Origin: Cladopsammia gracilis
Lineage: Eukaryota; Cnidaria; Anthozoa; Scleractinia; Dendrophylliidae
DNA length: 64,000 nucleotides
NCBI GenBank assembly: GCA_022457155.1
Contig: JAJGOT010000039.1
Coordinates: 467,001 to 531,000, forward strand
Reading direction: 5' to 3'
Made by a program: the position numbers and the translations under genes. Below the pieces are notes generated by a model. The model did no database searches and was not told the DNA's origin. It saw only the letters and a list, made by a program, of their open reading frames with translations. Positions within the stretch are counted from its first letter, which is position 1; each line of letters opens with the position of its first letter. Positions 11,609-24,539 of this stretch are shown here, piece by piece.

Positions 11609-11609
11609 A

Positions 11610-12295
11610 CTCAGAGATGATGTGCTTTTGTCATCAATTGTTGACATCCGACAATGTCACAGTGTATGATTTACTGATGTCTGACCTATATTAAAATGTT
11701 ATTGTTCGTCGAGAATTGATTTGATGAAAACTAATGTATGTATATATTTTCTGATTCCTTGTTCAAAGAACACTACAATTTCAAAATTTTTAGCTCATTT
11801 GCATGCAATTGTAAGTAAAATATTTTTAAAGATGGCTGATATGAATGTTATGTGTTTTTGTCAATTGTTGACATCTGACAATGTCAGTCAGTTTATGATT
11901 TACTGATGTCACTTATATTAAAATGTTATTGTTCATCAAGAATTGATTTGATGAAAACTATAATGCATGTATTTTCTGAGGTTCAAAGAAAAGTTCAATT
12001 TCAAAATTTTTAGCTTATTTGCATGCAATTGTGAGTAAACTATTTTTAAAGATGGCCGATATCAATGTTATGTGCTTTTGTCGTCAATTGTTGACATCTA
12101 ACAATGTCACAGTTTATGATTTACTGATGTCATCTATATTAAAATGTTATTGTTCATCAATAAATGATTTGATGAAAACTATAATGCATGTTTTTTCTGA
12201 TTACTTGTTCAAAGAAAAGTACAATTTTCAAAATTTTTAGCTTATTTGCATGCAATTGTGAGTAAAATATTTTTAAAGATGGCTGATATCAATGT
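11610..12295. repeat. Tandem repeat, about 220-230 bp x 3
   Basis: Three full units and a partial fourth share the landmarks TGTGCTTTTGTC, CAATTGTTGACATC, TTTACTGATGTC and TTTGCATGCAATTGT. The first landmark recurs at about 11,620, 11,850 and 12,070. The period drifts from 230 to 220 bp through small indels. Confidence 0.8.
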
Positions 12296-12425
12296 TAAGT
12301 TACTGCAAGTTGTTAATGTCATTGGAAGGAATGCATTCTTCAATGTCTTCTCCACTTTTCAAATGGCAGGCTTGGCAAAGAAAACCCTGAGCGAGGACAA
12401 GATAATGTTCCAGATAATATCCATA

Positions 12426-12596
<171 letters not shown>

Positions 12597-12599
12597 ACT

Positions 12600-13851
12600 C
12601 TGGAAATACTTTGGCTTTTGAGACCCCTCTAATGTGCTATTTTAAACATTATCAATGCCATATTTTCCTAACATTGAAAAATGAAAACCCTTAGCAATTA
12701 TCAGAAAGCAGAAACAAGCCACAAGGATAAATACATGCTGTTTGAAGGTATCCAAGGGGGAGGGGGCTCTTAAATAAAGCTTTGGTGGGATTGTGCCGCT
12801 GAGGCCTTCAAACCGTGACCCTGTTTGTTTAGGATAAAATCTGCTCATTTTTGCAACCTTGTTTAAGATGAGACCTTTTGTTGTGTTCCAGCTGTTTAAG
12901 AGTACAACAAATTATTGGTATTACTTGTTCCAGAAAGCACCCTGTTTATGATAAAGCAGTGAAATTGTTCACCCCATTTAAGACGAAAGACACTGAAAAC
13001 CATACCCTGTGTTCAGGGGAGTATCCCCCGGGATACTATAGATAATACTGTACATACACTATAATTATGTAGCAATATTTTACCAGTTGTATAGTATAAT
13101 TTATTCACCCTCAATTGCCTGTTAAAACCATCTAATAGGGGATTTATTATGGACTACATTTTCACTGGCAAATTCCATAGTGCTCAAATGAGCATCTGTA
13201 AAATGTTATTTTCAAAATGATTATTAAGGATGTTTAATATTTAAAACATCAGCTACTGCCACTCATAGCTGCATGAAAGAAAGGAATAGAATGAACACTC
13301 ACTGAAACTGCCTTTATTTGTAATCAGCATGATGACCATGCAAAAAGGTATCTCTAAGGAAATAAGATTATTTAAAGGCAAATTAATTTAACTTTTTTTT
13401 TTAATTGTTCATATCTTAGAAATGGATATAACTGCCACGATATGAATTGACAAGAAACCCTCATTATTTGCATTTCAACTTTTTTGTTACATCATGGATG
13501 CACTTGATGGGAAGTCCACAGAAATAGTGTCAGACCATTGTGTATATAAATAGGTGATATATAGTACGGTAGTGTTCCTTTTAGACAATCCAGTTTCAGA
13601 TTTAAGTACCTTAAATACTCAAATTAGTGCCTGGGGCACTTATTTAATTTTCTGAGTTTGGGGGGTGGGGGGGGGGTGGGGTTAGGGATTAGTCCTATTA
13701 CTATTATTGTGTGATACTACTATAAAAAATTGCTAATGCACAATAGTTTGCCCACCATTTGTGTGGACTTCCTGTAATGGAAACTTGACTATCACACAAG
13801 CTTCACAATAACTGTTATAGCTGTACATTAAAATTGGGGCAAATTTCAGTG
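12600..13851. other. Non-coding interior 3' of the transposase
   Basis: The part at about 12,740-13,035 has repeated ACCCTGTTT / ACCTTGTTTAAGA motifs and ends in a GGGGAGTATCCCCC motif, so it is probably a member of the 'GGGGTACTCCC' repeat family nested in Harbinger. A G-rich run of about 22 bases lies at 13,660-13,682. The rest is AT-rich without an ORF. Confidence 0.45.
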
Positions 13852-15341
13852 TTAAGAGAGACCACACTGGCGCCACTGCCATGGTACTGCCCCTTCATTG
13901 TTGAAGTAATCAGTGTATTCCTCCCTGATTGATTTTGCATCGCCACTGTAGTTGTTGCTGCAAACTGGGTCAAAGCTAAGCCATGAAAAGCTGCTTTGCT
14001 CATTGCGCCATGAGCCAGGGGAAATGTCACCAGTGACTTCATCCTCAATATCAATGAGCTGTGCTGGAGCATAGTCCTTTGAAGATTCCGGACTGAGTAT
14101 TAAGAAGTTGTGAAGTGTTATTACAGCCAGGGTGATGGGTATTACCTTTTCAGGACAAAGACGGATTGGGGATCTGAAAATGGCCCAACGGTTAGCCATG
14201 ATTCCAAAAGCATTTTCAGAGATTCTTCTTTTTCGGGAAAGCCTGTAGTTGAAAATCCTGCGTTCTGTCGTGAGGCCAGATTGCGGGTAAGGTTTCATCA
14301 TGTATCTGGTGAGTGCAAAAGCATCGTCTCCAGTAAGAACATATGGTACAGGTGTCCTTCTACCTGGAAGAGGGGTTGCTTTGGGTAAGTTAAGCAGATT
14401 TTCTGTTGACGACAATGCTTGCCTGAACTGACATTTCTGCCAAACAGTACCATCCGAGGCTCTACCATTTGTGCCAACATCAGCCCACAAAATTTCATAT
14501 TCAGGACCAACAGCTGCAAGCAAGATAACACTGTTATTTCCCTTATAGTCGTAATAGTGAGAACCACTATTTGCGGGCTGTTGGATGATGATTCGTTTGC
14601 CGTCTACGGCTCCAATTCCATTTGGAAAGTTCCACCGCTGTTGAAATATTGAAGCTATGCGCAACCAATCCTCATTTGTACAAGGAACTTTCAGGAACTC
14701 TGGAGATAACAACTTGAAGATTGCTTGACATGTTTCTATTATAATATCAGAAATTGCAGTTCGACTAATTCTGAACTGAAACTCAAGCGACTTGAATGAT
14801 TCACCAGTGGCCAGATGTCGAAGAGTGACAGCCAACCTTTCATTTGGTTTGATACTGGATCTCATAGCTGTGTCATTCTTTCTGATAAAACTATCGATGT
14901 TATCGACAAGAAAGCTAAAACGCGTCTTGTCCATACGAAAGTAGTTTTGGTAAGCCACTTCGTCTTCGAGTTCAAGTTCGGCGACCAACTAAGAAATATG
15001 AGAAAAACGAAACATAGATGATTATAAAGTTTAAAGTCAGTCGTCAAGCCAACGTTCAAGGAAAAAGGTTACTTGTGCATCCACAAAAAAAAAGAAATTT
15101 ATGTGACATAATTTATTGTTTATACGCTTTCAATTCGCTTTTAATAATATAAACAAACACTTCTTTGAAGTACCTGGTGAAAACATCCTCTTTGTTCGCG
15201 TCTTGAGAGCCATGGCCTTATCCAAGTCTTCTTTTTTCGTCTTTTCCGGGGCGGCTCCTCTTCGAATACAAATTCCAACAAACACAACACTGCGATAGCT
15301 TTCCTCTTTTGACGACTAACATGATGAAGCACGCCCGCCAT
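13852..15341 (-). CDS. PIF/Harbinger DDE transposase (HARBI1-like), two exons
   Basis: This is the element's transposase. Exon 2 (13,852-14,988) holds the catalytic core, with D in GAVDGKR (about residue 185), D in LTGDDAFAL (about 278) and E in RRISENAFGI (about 314). Exon 1 (about 15,174-15,341, from the ATG of MAGVLHH) ends in the WIRPWLSRRE box that normally precedes the core in this family. The 185-bp intron (14,989-15,173) has GT-AG ends and joins the exons in phase 0, giving about 434 residues, a usual length. An in-frame ATG four codons upstream is an alternative start. No internal stop was seen. The gene sits just inside the right terminal repeat and faces the MADF gene. It may be active, but that is inferred. 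Confidence 0.9.
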
Positions 15342-15461
15342 TTTATCACGCATTCGTCGATTGTTGTGATGTCGGTGAAAATGTCCTCTGGGGGTGGGGG
15401 ACAGATGCGTCAAATTTTTTTTTCGCGAGACAAGTTGCATGGGAATATTGTAGCGTGTAAC

Positions 15462-15535
15462 ATCGTGCGTGCAACCTGCAACAATTTTTTTCGCGAGACA
15501 AGTTGCACGAAAAATTGTTAAGTGTAACAGCAGCT
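15462..15535 (-). repeat. Harbinger right terminal inverted repeat
   Basis: It is the reverse complement of the left end over 74 bp. A second copy of the CGCGAGACAAGTTGCA motif lies just inside, at about 15,424-15,439. Confidence 0.92.
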
Positions 15536-15538
15536 TAA

Positions 15539-16523
15539 CGTTTCTCTGTCTAGAATAACTAGTACCACTACTGTCCGAATAAAATACAGTTGTTTGCCAA
15601 AAATTGCTCGAGAAACTGATTTGGAAATCAAAATTGGAAAAATACACAAAAATATTTGCATAAGGCGACGCGACTGAAGTCTAAGTCTTGTTTTGTTTAC
15701 ATAAAATCGTTTTTCAATCTATGTAATGAATGAACAAACACATAAAAATGGACAGCACAATCTTTTTTCCACAAATTTGATTCAAATCTCCATTAGTGTA
15801 TGTTTTAAAGCAAAATGCGTACCATTTATAGCGCATCAAGCTGCCTTTGACGAAATTCAAGAAATCATTACAACTGAAGTTAAGCTCGTTTTAATTAAAA
15901 TAATTCTACAAAACTACACAAAAACAAAAAGAAAAAGTCAATCACAGATTGATATCAACATAAATTCCCGTCGAAAAATGTTATTTGTTCAGTTTACCTT
16001 TTGAGTCCCTCGCTTGCTTGTTAATTCTCTAAATCTCTGCTCCTTTGGTTCTGAAATCCGTAATAAAAACAAACATATCTCCCCACATTGAAAAATGTGA
16101 AGTTCCTCGAAGCAAGATTTTATCCCAGAAAGCTCTTCTTTTTCTACTAAAGCGGCTTCTGAGTATCCCTTAATTAGTATCCCTGTCTTGAGTAGCAAAC
16201 CGCGAAAAAATTCAGGGAAATAACAACTTTACTTCTCTGCTAAACACTGACCAGCGAAAAATCCAAACTTTTTAAAACGTTTACTGAGCTGATGGCTGTG
16301 TAGCCGCGCGATAAACAAAGCCTCAAAGATCCCGGATGTTGATGACGTCGTATGCGCATGTTTTGCGAAGTCGTACACGCCAGCGAGCTAGCCCAAAGCG
16401 TAGGGCGGGCGTATGCCGGCGGGCACACAATGCGCCCGCGAAACATTCTGCTAGCCATGACCATGAAAAATGACGGGCGTGGGTTCTGTGAGTATGGGCT
16501 GGATACGAAAAATCGGTGAAATA
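15539..16523. other. Non-coding stretch
   Basis: The short frames at 15,726-16,004 and 15,989-16,198 show no similarity I recognise. GC content rises around 16,320-16,450, but no gene model is supported. Confidence 0.4.
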
Positions 16524-17963
16524 GACCCTTACACGGTTTTTGGCGCCATCTTGGTTGGGGGCTATAGTTACAGTAAATGTATGGGATTTTTCCCAACTTT
16601 GAACCTCCGTAACTCCACTCCACATCGACGGACTTCCAAAATTTAAAGGTATTTTTGTGCATCTTGTCTATATTATTAAACTGATTGAAAATTAGTTCAC
16701 GTTAATGTCACTGTTCCGATAGATTGATATTACCCAATGATTTACTACCCAACCTTAAATTAAAATAAGGACCACAAGACACATATGGCGTAATAGGGGG
16801 ACACCGCTCAGCGATTGGCGCGACAGACGACTTCCATTGCATGCAGACCATTTTAAAGCCTCACTTCTCCTGGCACTACGAGCTGAAACCTAATGCCAGC
16901 AATGCGCCAAGCCGAGAAGAGTATTGGCAGGTCTATAAAACTAGGGCGCTACCAGCTGCAACCCAGGCCAGCAACGCGCTACAGCGACAGCACTACGAGC
17001 TGAAACCTAAGGCCAGCAACGCGCCAACTTTAATAAGTGACTTAATGACCTATTGAGCCTCACCTATCTCCCCAGGGGTGCTGGATCGGACCGGAATATT
17101 GGCAGGTCGATAATGCGAAAACAATTAAAAAACAAGTGCACTACGCTTGGGGAAGTCGCTGCGCAGACTTAACCGAACGCAATCACCGAGAAGTGTCCCC
17201 AAAGTTTATTGAGGATACCCAAAAAACTCCAACAGGGAGGGAGGGAGGGAAATCTTTTAACAGAGCTTAACAGTGAGTAACTTAACTGAAGGCAAATGTG
17301 CCTTTGAAACTTGAACAGTACCTTTTATAGCTAGACAGTGTATAATGCTTAGACCAATGGCCGAGGCTGTAACATACAAATGCTAGACTTCACGTGATAG
17401 AGAATACGACATGAATGGGGCATTTACAAATCCAACCATTTAGCGAACGTGAACTGAGCTATCGATCAGATGAGGTTGAAAGTACTACAATAGGGCTCTA
17501 TATGAAAAGCCCAGACAAAGGATACAAAGGTACATTTATACGCCTAAGTTGCAAGTCAAAGTCTAGTTACAAAAATACATGCCCGACGGGGCTTCAGAGC
17601 GTCACGCTCCATTAACTGCGTTTTACAATTTTGTATTGTAAAACTTTCTTTGTAAAAACTGAATTAGAAATCTTCTCATGTCACTTGTAATTTCGCGGCA
17701 AATTTGCAGTTTTGATCACAAGGGTTTGTGTCAAGTTTTAAAATTTTGTTTGCGGCCGTAATAATTTGGTTTTGTTCACTATATTTAACGAAAAGAATCT
17801 CATGAAAAATACCTTTTAAAAGAATGATGTATTCTTAGTCAAGATCCGAAAAATTTGAACGGGAATACAGAGGCTCGAAGTCCGCCAAAATCCCATACAT
17901 TTACTGTAATTGTAGCCATATTTGCCCCCCAACCAAGATGTCGCCAAAAACAGTGGAAGGGTC
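16524..17963. mobile_element. 1.44-kb inverted-repeat element with TA ends
   Basis: The ends are inverted repeats of about 75 bp with some divergence. Both carry GACCCTT, then TTTTTGGCG, CATCTTGGTTGGGGG and ACAGTAAATGTATGGGATTTT. TA lies just outside each end (16,522-16,523 and 17,964-17,965), consistent with Tc1/mariner-type duplication. No transposase ORF is present. The interior at 16,870-17,030 holds three imperfect units of about 40 bp containing ACGAGCTGAAACCTAA or a variant. Confidence 0.65.
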
Positions 17964-17965
17964 TA

Positions 17966-18689
17966 TTAGCAGTAAACGTGATTTGAACATTTTTGGGGCT
18001 TCAAATCTAATACATAAAATGCAAATGTTACGTTAGGGAGTGAAAAACTGATTTGAGAAATGTAGATTTTGGCTAAAAATTCAATAAATTATGTGACAAG
18101 GTTGCACAGTGAAATCTACGGAAGCCGATAATGGTCACTCATTGTCACTTCCAAGTTGTCGCTTCCGAGTTGTCGCTTCCATTCCTGGAGGAATGTGAGA
18201 GGGGGTGTGGGGGAAACTTCAAGAAACTATAAGAGGTTTGTTTGTTTGTTAAAAAACTAACAGTGTAACAAACCTTGTATAGATTCTTACCCTGGGGGGG
18301 GGGGGTACTCCCATATATAAGCTATACAGGTATGTGCTGCTGGATGGGGTCAGGTTTTTGACCTTCCAGGTCTGAGATGGGGTCTCAGTTTTGCCCACTA
18401 CAGTCTGAGATGGGGTATACTTTTTCCGTTCATTTTTCGAATGAAGTGTTTTGTCATTAGATATTTAACAGTTGTTTGTTCCGGTTTGTTTTTTTCTTTT
18501 TCTTTGTCCCGTTGTTTGATAAGAATTATACAATTGAGATTACGTGGCAAGAGAGAATCCATTTGACAGCACTGAATTAAACCAGACGTTTCTTTGCCCA
18601 ATGTTTTAAATAATACTTACTCATGTTAATTCCATGGCTATGAAACGTAAATATATGATAAAAGATCGTGAAGTAAATATGTAAAAAAC
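17966..18689. other. Non-coding stretch with a GGGGTACTCCC repeat
   Basis: A G-run with GGGGTACTCCC at about 18,294-18,308 is followed by two copies of CTGAGATGGGGT (about 18,372 and 18,407). This resembles the repeats near 1,574 and 13,015. No ORF is supported. Confidence 0.45.
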
Positions 18690-18860
18690 TGATAATTAAT
18701 ACATACATACATGCATACATACTTTATTACCATGTCCCCAAAGGAGGTTTTCAGAGACAATAAGAAGTACAATGATAAAACTAGAAATATACAGTGTATA
18801 GTAAAATATAATACAAAATATGTTTATGAATCTATAAACATAATAAGCAATATACATACA
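18690..18860 (-). repeat. LINE 3' tail fragment with (CATA)n
   Basis: A tract of about six CATA/CATG units at about 18,698-18,722 is followed by a CTTTATTACCATG stretch. A similar CATACATACTTACTTTATTAC stretch occurs at about 18,855, and another CATACA tract at about 28,990. These look like the 3' ends of minus-strand LINEs. Confidence 0.5.
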
Positions 18861-19490
18861 TACTTACTTTATTACTTAATATTTTCAAGGGGGTTTTCAA
18901 AGATAATTAAAACTAACTAACAAGAATAATCGCAGAATAACTAATTACATGATCATAAATATAAGTCGTATTTACAAAGATAAATTGAATTAATTAAGTT
19001 AAGATTCTAAAAATTCCTTAAGAAGCTTGCGCTTTAAAACTTTCTTAAAAACCGAGAGAGATTTACTAAATTTTAAAATAGGGTCCAAAGAGTTCCAAAT
19101 GTTAACAGTGCGATAATAAAATGTCCTCTGGCCAGGAGCAGTTCTAAATAAAGGAATGTTTAATTGTTGAGAATTTCTAGTTGAATGGTTACTAATATTT
19201 TCACGCTTAATAAATTTAGATATCAAGTAGTCGGGGGCACAGCCTGTCATACACTTAAAGGCCAGGGTGGCACTCCGATAATAAAGCTGGCTAGATACTG
19301 GCAACCAATATAACTTTTTTAGTGTGGGGGTGACATGGTCATATTTTTGCGTGCCGCTTACAATTCTACAGGCAAAGTTTTGTACAGATTGCAGTTTATC
19401 TATATTAAAATTAGAAGTGTTTACCCAGACATTAGAACAATAAAACAATTTACTAAAAACTATCGCATTAATAACTGTAATAAGAATAAT
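18861..19490 (-). pseudogene. LINE reverse transcriptase C-terminal fragment (copy 1)
   Basis: About 165 residues of the C-terminal part of a CR1/L2-like non-LTR reverse transcriptase are readable, from AIVFSKLFYCSNVW to the stop at 18,999. They include LQSVQNFACRIVSG and LAFKCMTGCAPDYL, which are conserved thumb-domain blocks in these LINEs. The catalytic YxDD part is absent because of 5' truncation. The 3' UTR and a short CATA tail follow. It abuts copy 2 directly, without the tail that copy 2 should have. Confidence 0.8.
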
Positions 19491-20228
19491 CACATAGAGT
19501 TGCAAAAATTATTGAAAAGCTGAGATTTAAGGCGACGTTTAAAATAGACAACCGATTCGCAAAGTTTAAAATCGTTCGATAGAGAATTCCATAAAGTGAC
19601 TGTCTTATAATAAAATGTTCTTTGGCCGCTGGTAGTTCTAAAATGAGGTATGTTGAGCATTTGAGAGTTTCTAGATCTACAGTTTATGACGTCACATTGT
19701 CTAATGAACTGTGCAGTCAAATATGCGGGGGCACATCCCGTCATGCACTTAAATGACATTATGGCATCTCGGTAATAGAGTTGCTTTTTTATCGACAACC
19801 AGCGCAATTCCTTCAAAATTGGAGATATGTGATCGTATTTTCTTTTTCAATTCACTATGCGACAGGCAAAGTTCTGGATTGCCTGTAACTTGCTTAAGTT
19901 TGTTTCAGAAGTATTACTCCAGACAGTGGAACAATAAAACAATTTACTGAATACTAATGCATTAATAATGATAATTAGAGATTGCTTGTCAAAGGAGTGC
20001 TTAACGCGGTTGATCTGAGCAAGACATGACACACATCAAGAAACAGTTTCTAGGACATGATCATTAAAAGTTAGATTTGGGTCCAAGATGACACCTAAGT
20101 CTTTAGCAGTTGTTGAAGGTGCAAGGTCCTTCCCGAGGAGACAGTTTAAAATTATCATTCACTTTTGCAATCTTTTGTCTGCTTCCAAAGATCATCAACT
20201 TTGTCTTGTCTGGGTTTAAAAGCACAGG
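19491..20228 (-). pseudogene. LINE reverse transcriptase C-terminal fragment (copy 2)
   Basis: It is a second, divergent CR1/L2-like fragment with the same blocks as copy 1 (AIQNFACRIVN, MSFKCMTGCAPAYL, FRTTSGQRTFYYKT). It extends further upstream to about 20,228, where TTAKDLGVILDPNLTF is readable. A stop after CRIVN and another near the start split the frame. The two copies differ enough to be separate families or old paralogues. Confidence 0.78.
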
Positions 20229-21594
20229 GCTCGAAATTAAAAAAAAAGTTCAGTCGCCATTTTGCGACTAGATACGAAATCATGTCGCAAGTTCACAAAT
20301 TTTAGTCGCAAAACTAAGTAACAACAATTAGTTAATAATTACTTTGACTAACAAATTATTAACGAGACTCTAACAACAGCTTTCACGTTATCTCTAATGA
20401 TGACTGTGTACATAACGAAACATGCAATACTATAAACTTGGCCGCCACAACCGTAACGATTAAGACATTTTTCTCGATCTTAAAACCAGTGTACAACTCA
20501 AAATTATATTTTTTGGTGAAATTAGCTTCCAGAAAGGATGCAATCTTGGAACATATCCACTTAAACGTCCATCACCATTGCGAAATTGATGATACTTTGG
20601 CCGATTCTACCTGGCCGCGATCCGCCGCGATGACAGCTCTAATCCAGCGGTTTAACAAACAAAAATATGAGCCTGCAATACATATGAATAAGAAACCGCT
20701 GCAATGGCGGCAAGAAGCGGTATCCTTTGTCAGCGTGCAAAACATCATGGGTACCCCACATTTTTTGGCCAACAGTTTTCAATGGGCGCGATTCTGTAAT
20801 GGAGGGAATAGGGTTGCATCGTAACATTGTGGGTAAATTAAGTACAATTTTACCTCATATCTTCAAATTTCTATGATAATCGATTAAGGCACACAACAAT
20901 ATATTTTTTCATTTCTTTATTTATTTCGGCAAAAATAGTGGCAAAGTAGCGACTGCTAGGCTTTTTATTTCGTTATTGGCCAAGACTTCAGCTTGCATTT
21001 GATTATCTTTACTTTCCTAGAATCATTAAATAAATCCACCAGAAAAATAAAAAAATTCACATGCTCGCAACAAACATGAAACTACTCGCTCTCATGTAAA
21101 AACAGCAAACAGCAGATGTGACAGTTAATCTCTCTAAATGTCAAAACTAGAACCCCCAAATTCTTTTGTACAACATTTCTCATCACAAATTTTGTTGATG
21201 TCCTTATCCTTACATGAAACTACTAATCTTGCCAAGTGCTAAAATCTTTCTTTTAATGCAGCAGCATCTCGTCAATGGCAGATCAGAGGAGTTGGGTACA
21301 TCTTAAAAGTGTATTGTTTAACCTTGGCTAATTTAGTTGGCTCAAAAGCTCCCTTTCCCCAAGTTCCGGCACAGTTGCGATTTACTAATTGGGTTACATG
21401 ATAAAATTTTTTAACTAGCCTGACGGCAAAATTTCCCATAGAACAGCACTTCCCTTTTATTTTAACAACCTCCCTCAAAAAGCTATCATCCCCTTCCACA
21501 TCCATCCCTGATAAAACTGATTCCTCCTGAGGAAGAACGGAACGTCCTTCTTCACAAGGAGGATCAAAGGGTTTGAGTGACTTGAGTTTCGAGA
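20229..21594. other. Non-coding stretch
   Basis: Frames at 20,438-20,824 (plus) and 20,572-20,827 (minus) are open but match nothing I know. The rest is AT-rich. The plus frame starts with a non-ATG codon and is not supported as a gene. Confidence 0.4.
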
Positions 21595-22275
21595 TACATG
21601 TGAATGAAACTTAAAATTATGATCCAAGTAACTAACGGCAGTAGCAGTAATTTAGGAGGATAAAAACAAATTTTTAGCCCTTTGAAATAAATTTGTATTT
21701 TTTATTTCAGTTGCAGTAAGAAATGCACTAAATTTGCATGCATATGTCAAAAGTATTTTAAACCTTTCCGATAATGCATAACACAGTGCATAATAAACAG
21801 TTGAACAGTTGAACAGTTGAATAAACAGTTGAACAGTTGAACAGTTCACCTAACAATCAGTGATACAAAACATATCCAATTTGTATTCCTCTCATACCCG
21901 CAACATACAGAAGAAAGCTCAATGACAGAGTGAGTTTCAAGGTTATTTTTGCACGAGAAACATTCATATACTGTAAGCAAGAAACATGTCACACAGATGT
22001 GCATTCTAATACACAATGTTTACACTTTATATGTTATATATTATTTTATGTCAGCAGTGAATTTTCCTGGCCATAGTTTCTGTTGGCTGTTCTGTTCTTT
22101 CAACTTGATAAAATAAAAATTTATGAACGGCAAACAACTGAAAGAAGTAAAATTCTTACACAATGTAAGTTTCGTATTTGATGGCTTTTAGTTTCAAATA
22201 CTGAAACTACACGCCATACTTCCATCTCAAATTTCGATATGCTTTGAACTAACAACTAACATTCTTGCGTGGGGG
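21595..22275. repeat. Dispersed repeat, copy 1 (partner at 48,960-49,440)
   Basis: The segment shares an ordered series of blocks with 48,960-49,440 in the same orientation: TTTAGCCCTTTGAAATA, AAACCTTTCC, ATGCATAACRCAG, GAAACATTCA and GGCAAACAAC. A short CAGTTGAACAGTTGAA tandem lies at about 21,798-21,846 in this copy only. Confidence 0.6.
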
Positions 22276-24050
22276 TCGTTTGTCTAATTTATTTCTCGAG
22301 AGATCATTCAAGCAACAAGCTCATTAGTCCTCGAAACTCCAAACTGGAAACTTGAAAGAGTCTCAAGGTGAGAGGATCGAGTTGCGAGGGACTGGCAACT
22401 TACACTTGACATGTACTGTACTTGTGGTCGCATAAACAGCATAAAAATAAACCTATCCTTTCAGTGGAGTAATGGACAGATTATCATTTCTTTTCACCAT
22501 TATTGAATCCTGCTTTTTTTTTTGCCATGAACCACTTTTTTTATAACCGCTTGGTTCTATATGCTACGTTTCTAACGGATCAGCTGTATGTGCTGCAAAC
22601 TGAACCTGTCGAGAGTGAAATCTTTCAGACAATAATAATTGTTCATTTTTTATTTGCTGCTCTTTATCAATTCTTTGCATTTTTGCCAAAGTTTGAAATG
22701 TTCCAAGAATAATTTTTAGGTTTTCTATTCAACATCGATCAGTGTTCACCAACAGGGGTTTCAATAAAATTGAGAGTAAGCGGCAATATTTGTAAAATAG
22801 ATGGCAGTGGCCACAAAGGGGCCAGCAAAGGGTACAGTACTCGTGTTTTTCTCCTGTTTCGATGGTGTCTCCGATCATTACAATGCTATAAACTTCCAGG
22901 TAACTCTTAAATGCATGTAAACACTCAAATCATTTTTGCGCGTAAAGATCAAGAAAGGGAGAAAAGTTTGAATGGAAAAACATCCAGACAATGTGATTCA
23001 TTATGTTTTCTCTGTATCTGTTTGCAGTCTTGATCTCTTGTTGAAATATGACAAAATATTGCCTCTGGCGTGCTTTACAGTTTTTTCTGCCATTTGATCA
23101 ACAACACGTGGAAAACTGGAAGGATGTTGTGAATATGATCGAGGCAACATTCATCACCAGTCTTTCTCCTCTGTTCTGCCATAAACATGGTGGACAGAAC
23201 GATCGCTATTTATATAATATCACGTTTGACAAGAGTGTTTATATGACTGGAAATTCATAACATATCCAGTGTCCAAAATGGAGCAAAACAGACAAGAAAA
23301 GGTTTCTTGATATTCCAGTTGATTTAGTATTTTAATGAAAACTATAAATTATAATTTATTATTGATCAAAGTGAACAGGTATGAATCGTGAAATTAATCG
23401 AAAAGTAGGTGGCGATAATTTAGGAAGTAGCCGGCAGAATTCGCTGGTCGCCGACTTCTAATGAAAGGTTCCTCTGCATACAAAATTCCTATGCGGGAGG
23501 AGTTTGTCTGAGTCACAATGGGGGTCAAAAGTCTGTGATATCATTAGTGCGCAGTGCTATTTACTAGGGCTTTACAACTTTTCTAGCGAACTGTGTTATT
23601 GATTTAGACCCACGGTGTATGTGCTCTGTGGTTAAAACACATGGAAAGAACTAAAGCTGGGGCTAAACGAGAGCCAGAGTTGACATGATTTCAGACTATT
23701 GTTCTCATTTGGCCACAGGGATCCCAGGCTTAGAACAGGAATCCTCAACAACAAGAATATAATGGTTGTTAAGGATTCATTATATTGTTTGACTGTTTTA
23801 GTTTTTATTCCAGGAAAGGAAAGGAAAGAGGGAGCAATGATTCTACAAGTGAAAAAAGGACCAAAATAAGGAACTGAAAAGTGACATGGAAGAAATCAAG
23901 TCAATTACATGGATGAACAGACCAGCCATCAGGTGATTAATTAAGAAGGAAACACTTGGCAGTGGAACCCAGATATAACGAAGACACCAGTTTTATGACG
24001 ATATTCTTCAAACTAGTTATAGCAAAATATATACACAGGAAAAAAAATTA
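22276..24050. other. Non-coding stretch
   Basis: Short frames at 22,503-22,712 and 23,048-23,260 are hydrophobic or unremarkable and match nothing recognised. I see no RNA gene or clear repeat. Confidence 0.4.
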
Positions 24051-24425
24051 TGTATTCCAATATTGGAATTTAGTTGGTTTATTACTGTGATATCATTGGT
24101 ACTTTATTAGTACTTCCAAATGGTACTCCGACATTTCAAAATGGTTATATCTTCCAATATTGGTAAATATGGATAATATTTACAGTATCCAACATTGGGA
24201 GACATATTTCCAACATTGGAGTACCCTATTTTCCAACAATGGCAAGATAATGTCCAACATTGGACCATTAAAATTTCCAATGTTGGAGAAAATGTTTGCA
24301 ACGTTGGTTTCCAGCAAAATCCAACATCAGACAGCAGATTTGCAACATTGGAACACTGAAATTTCCAGTGTTGGATAAGATGTTTCCAACATTGAGTTCC
24401 TGCACAAACCAACATTGGACAATCT
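24050..24425. repeat. Cluster of CCAAYRTTGG palindromes
   Basis: About a dozen copies of an imperfect palindrome of the form TCCAAYATTGGA (for example TCCAATATTGGA, TCCAACATTGGA, TCCAATGTTGGA) occur in about 370 bp, spaced about 20-35 bp apart. The motif reads on both strands, and the spacers are unrelated AT-rich sequence. Confidence 0.75.
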
Positions 24426-24539
24426 AATAAAAAATCCCATGAAAGACAGGTAAGTGAAGTCTTAAAATAGTATATAAATTGAAATCAATTTTTATTTCAC
24501 AGCAAAGTACCAATGTTTGTTAACAGCAACATCTTTTAA

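Noticed and set aside
20438..20824. 128-codon plus-strand frame
   Set aside because: It begins at a non-ATG codon, has opposite-strand open frames across it, and shows no known motif.
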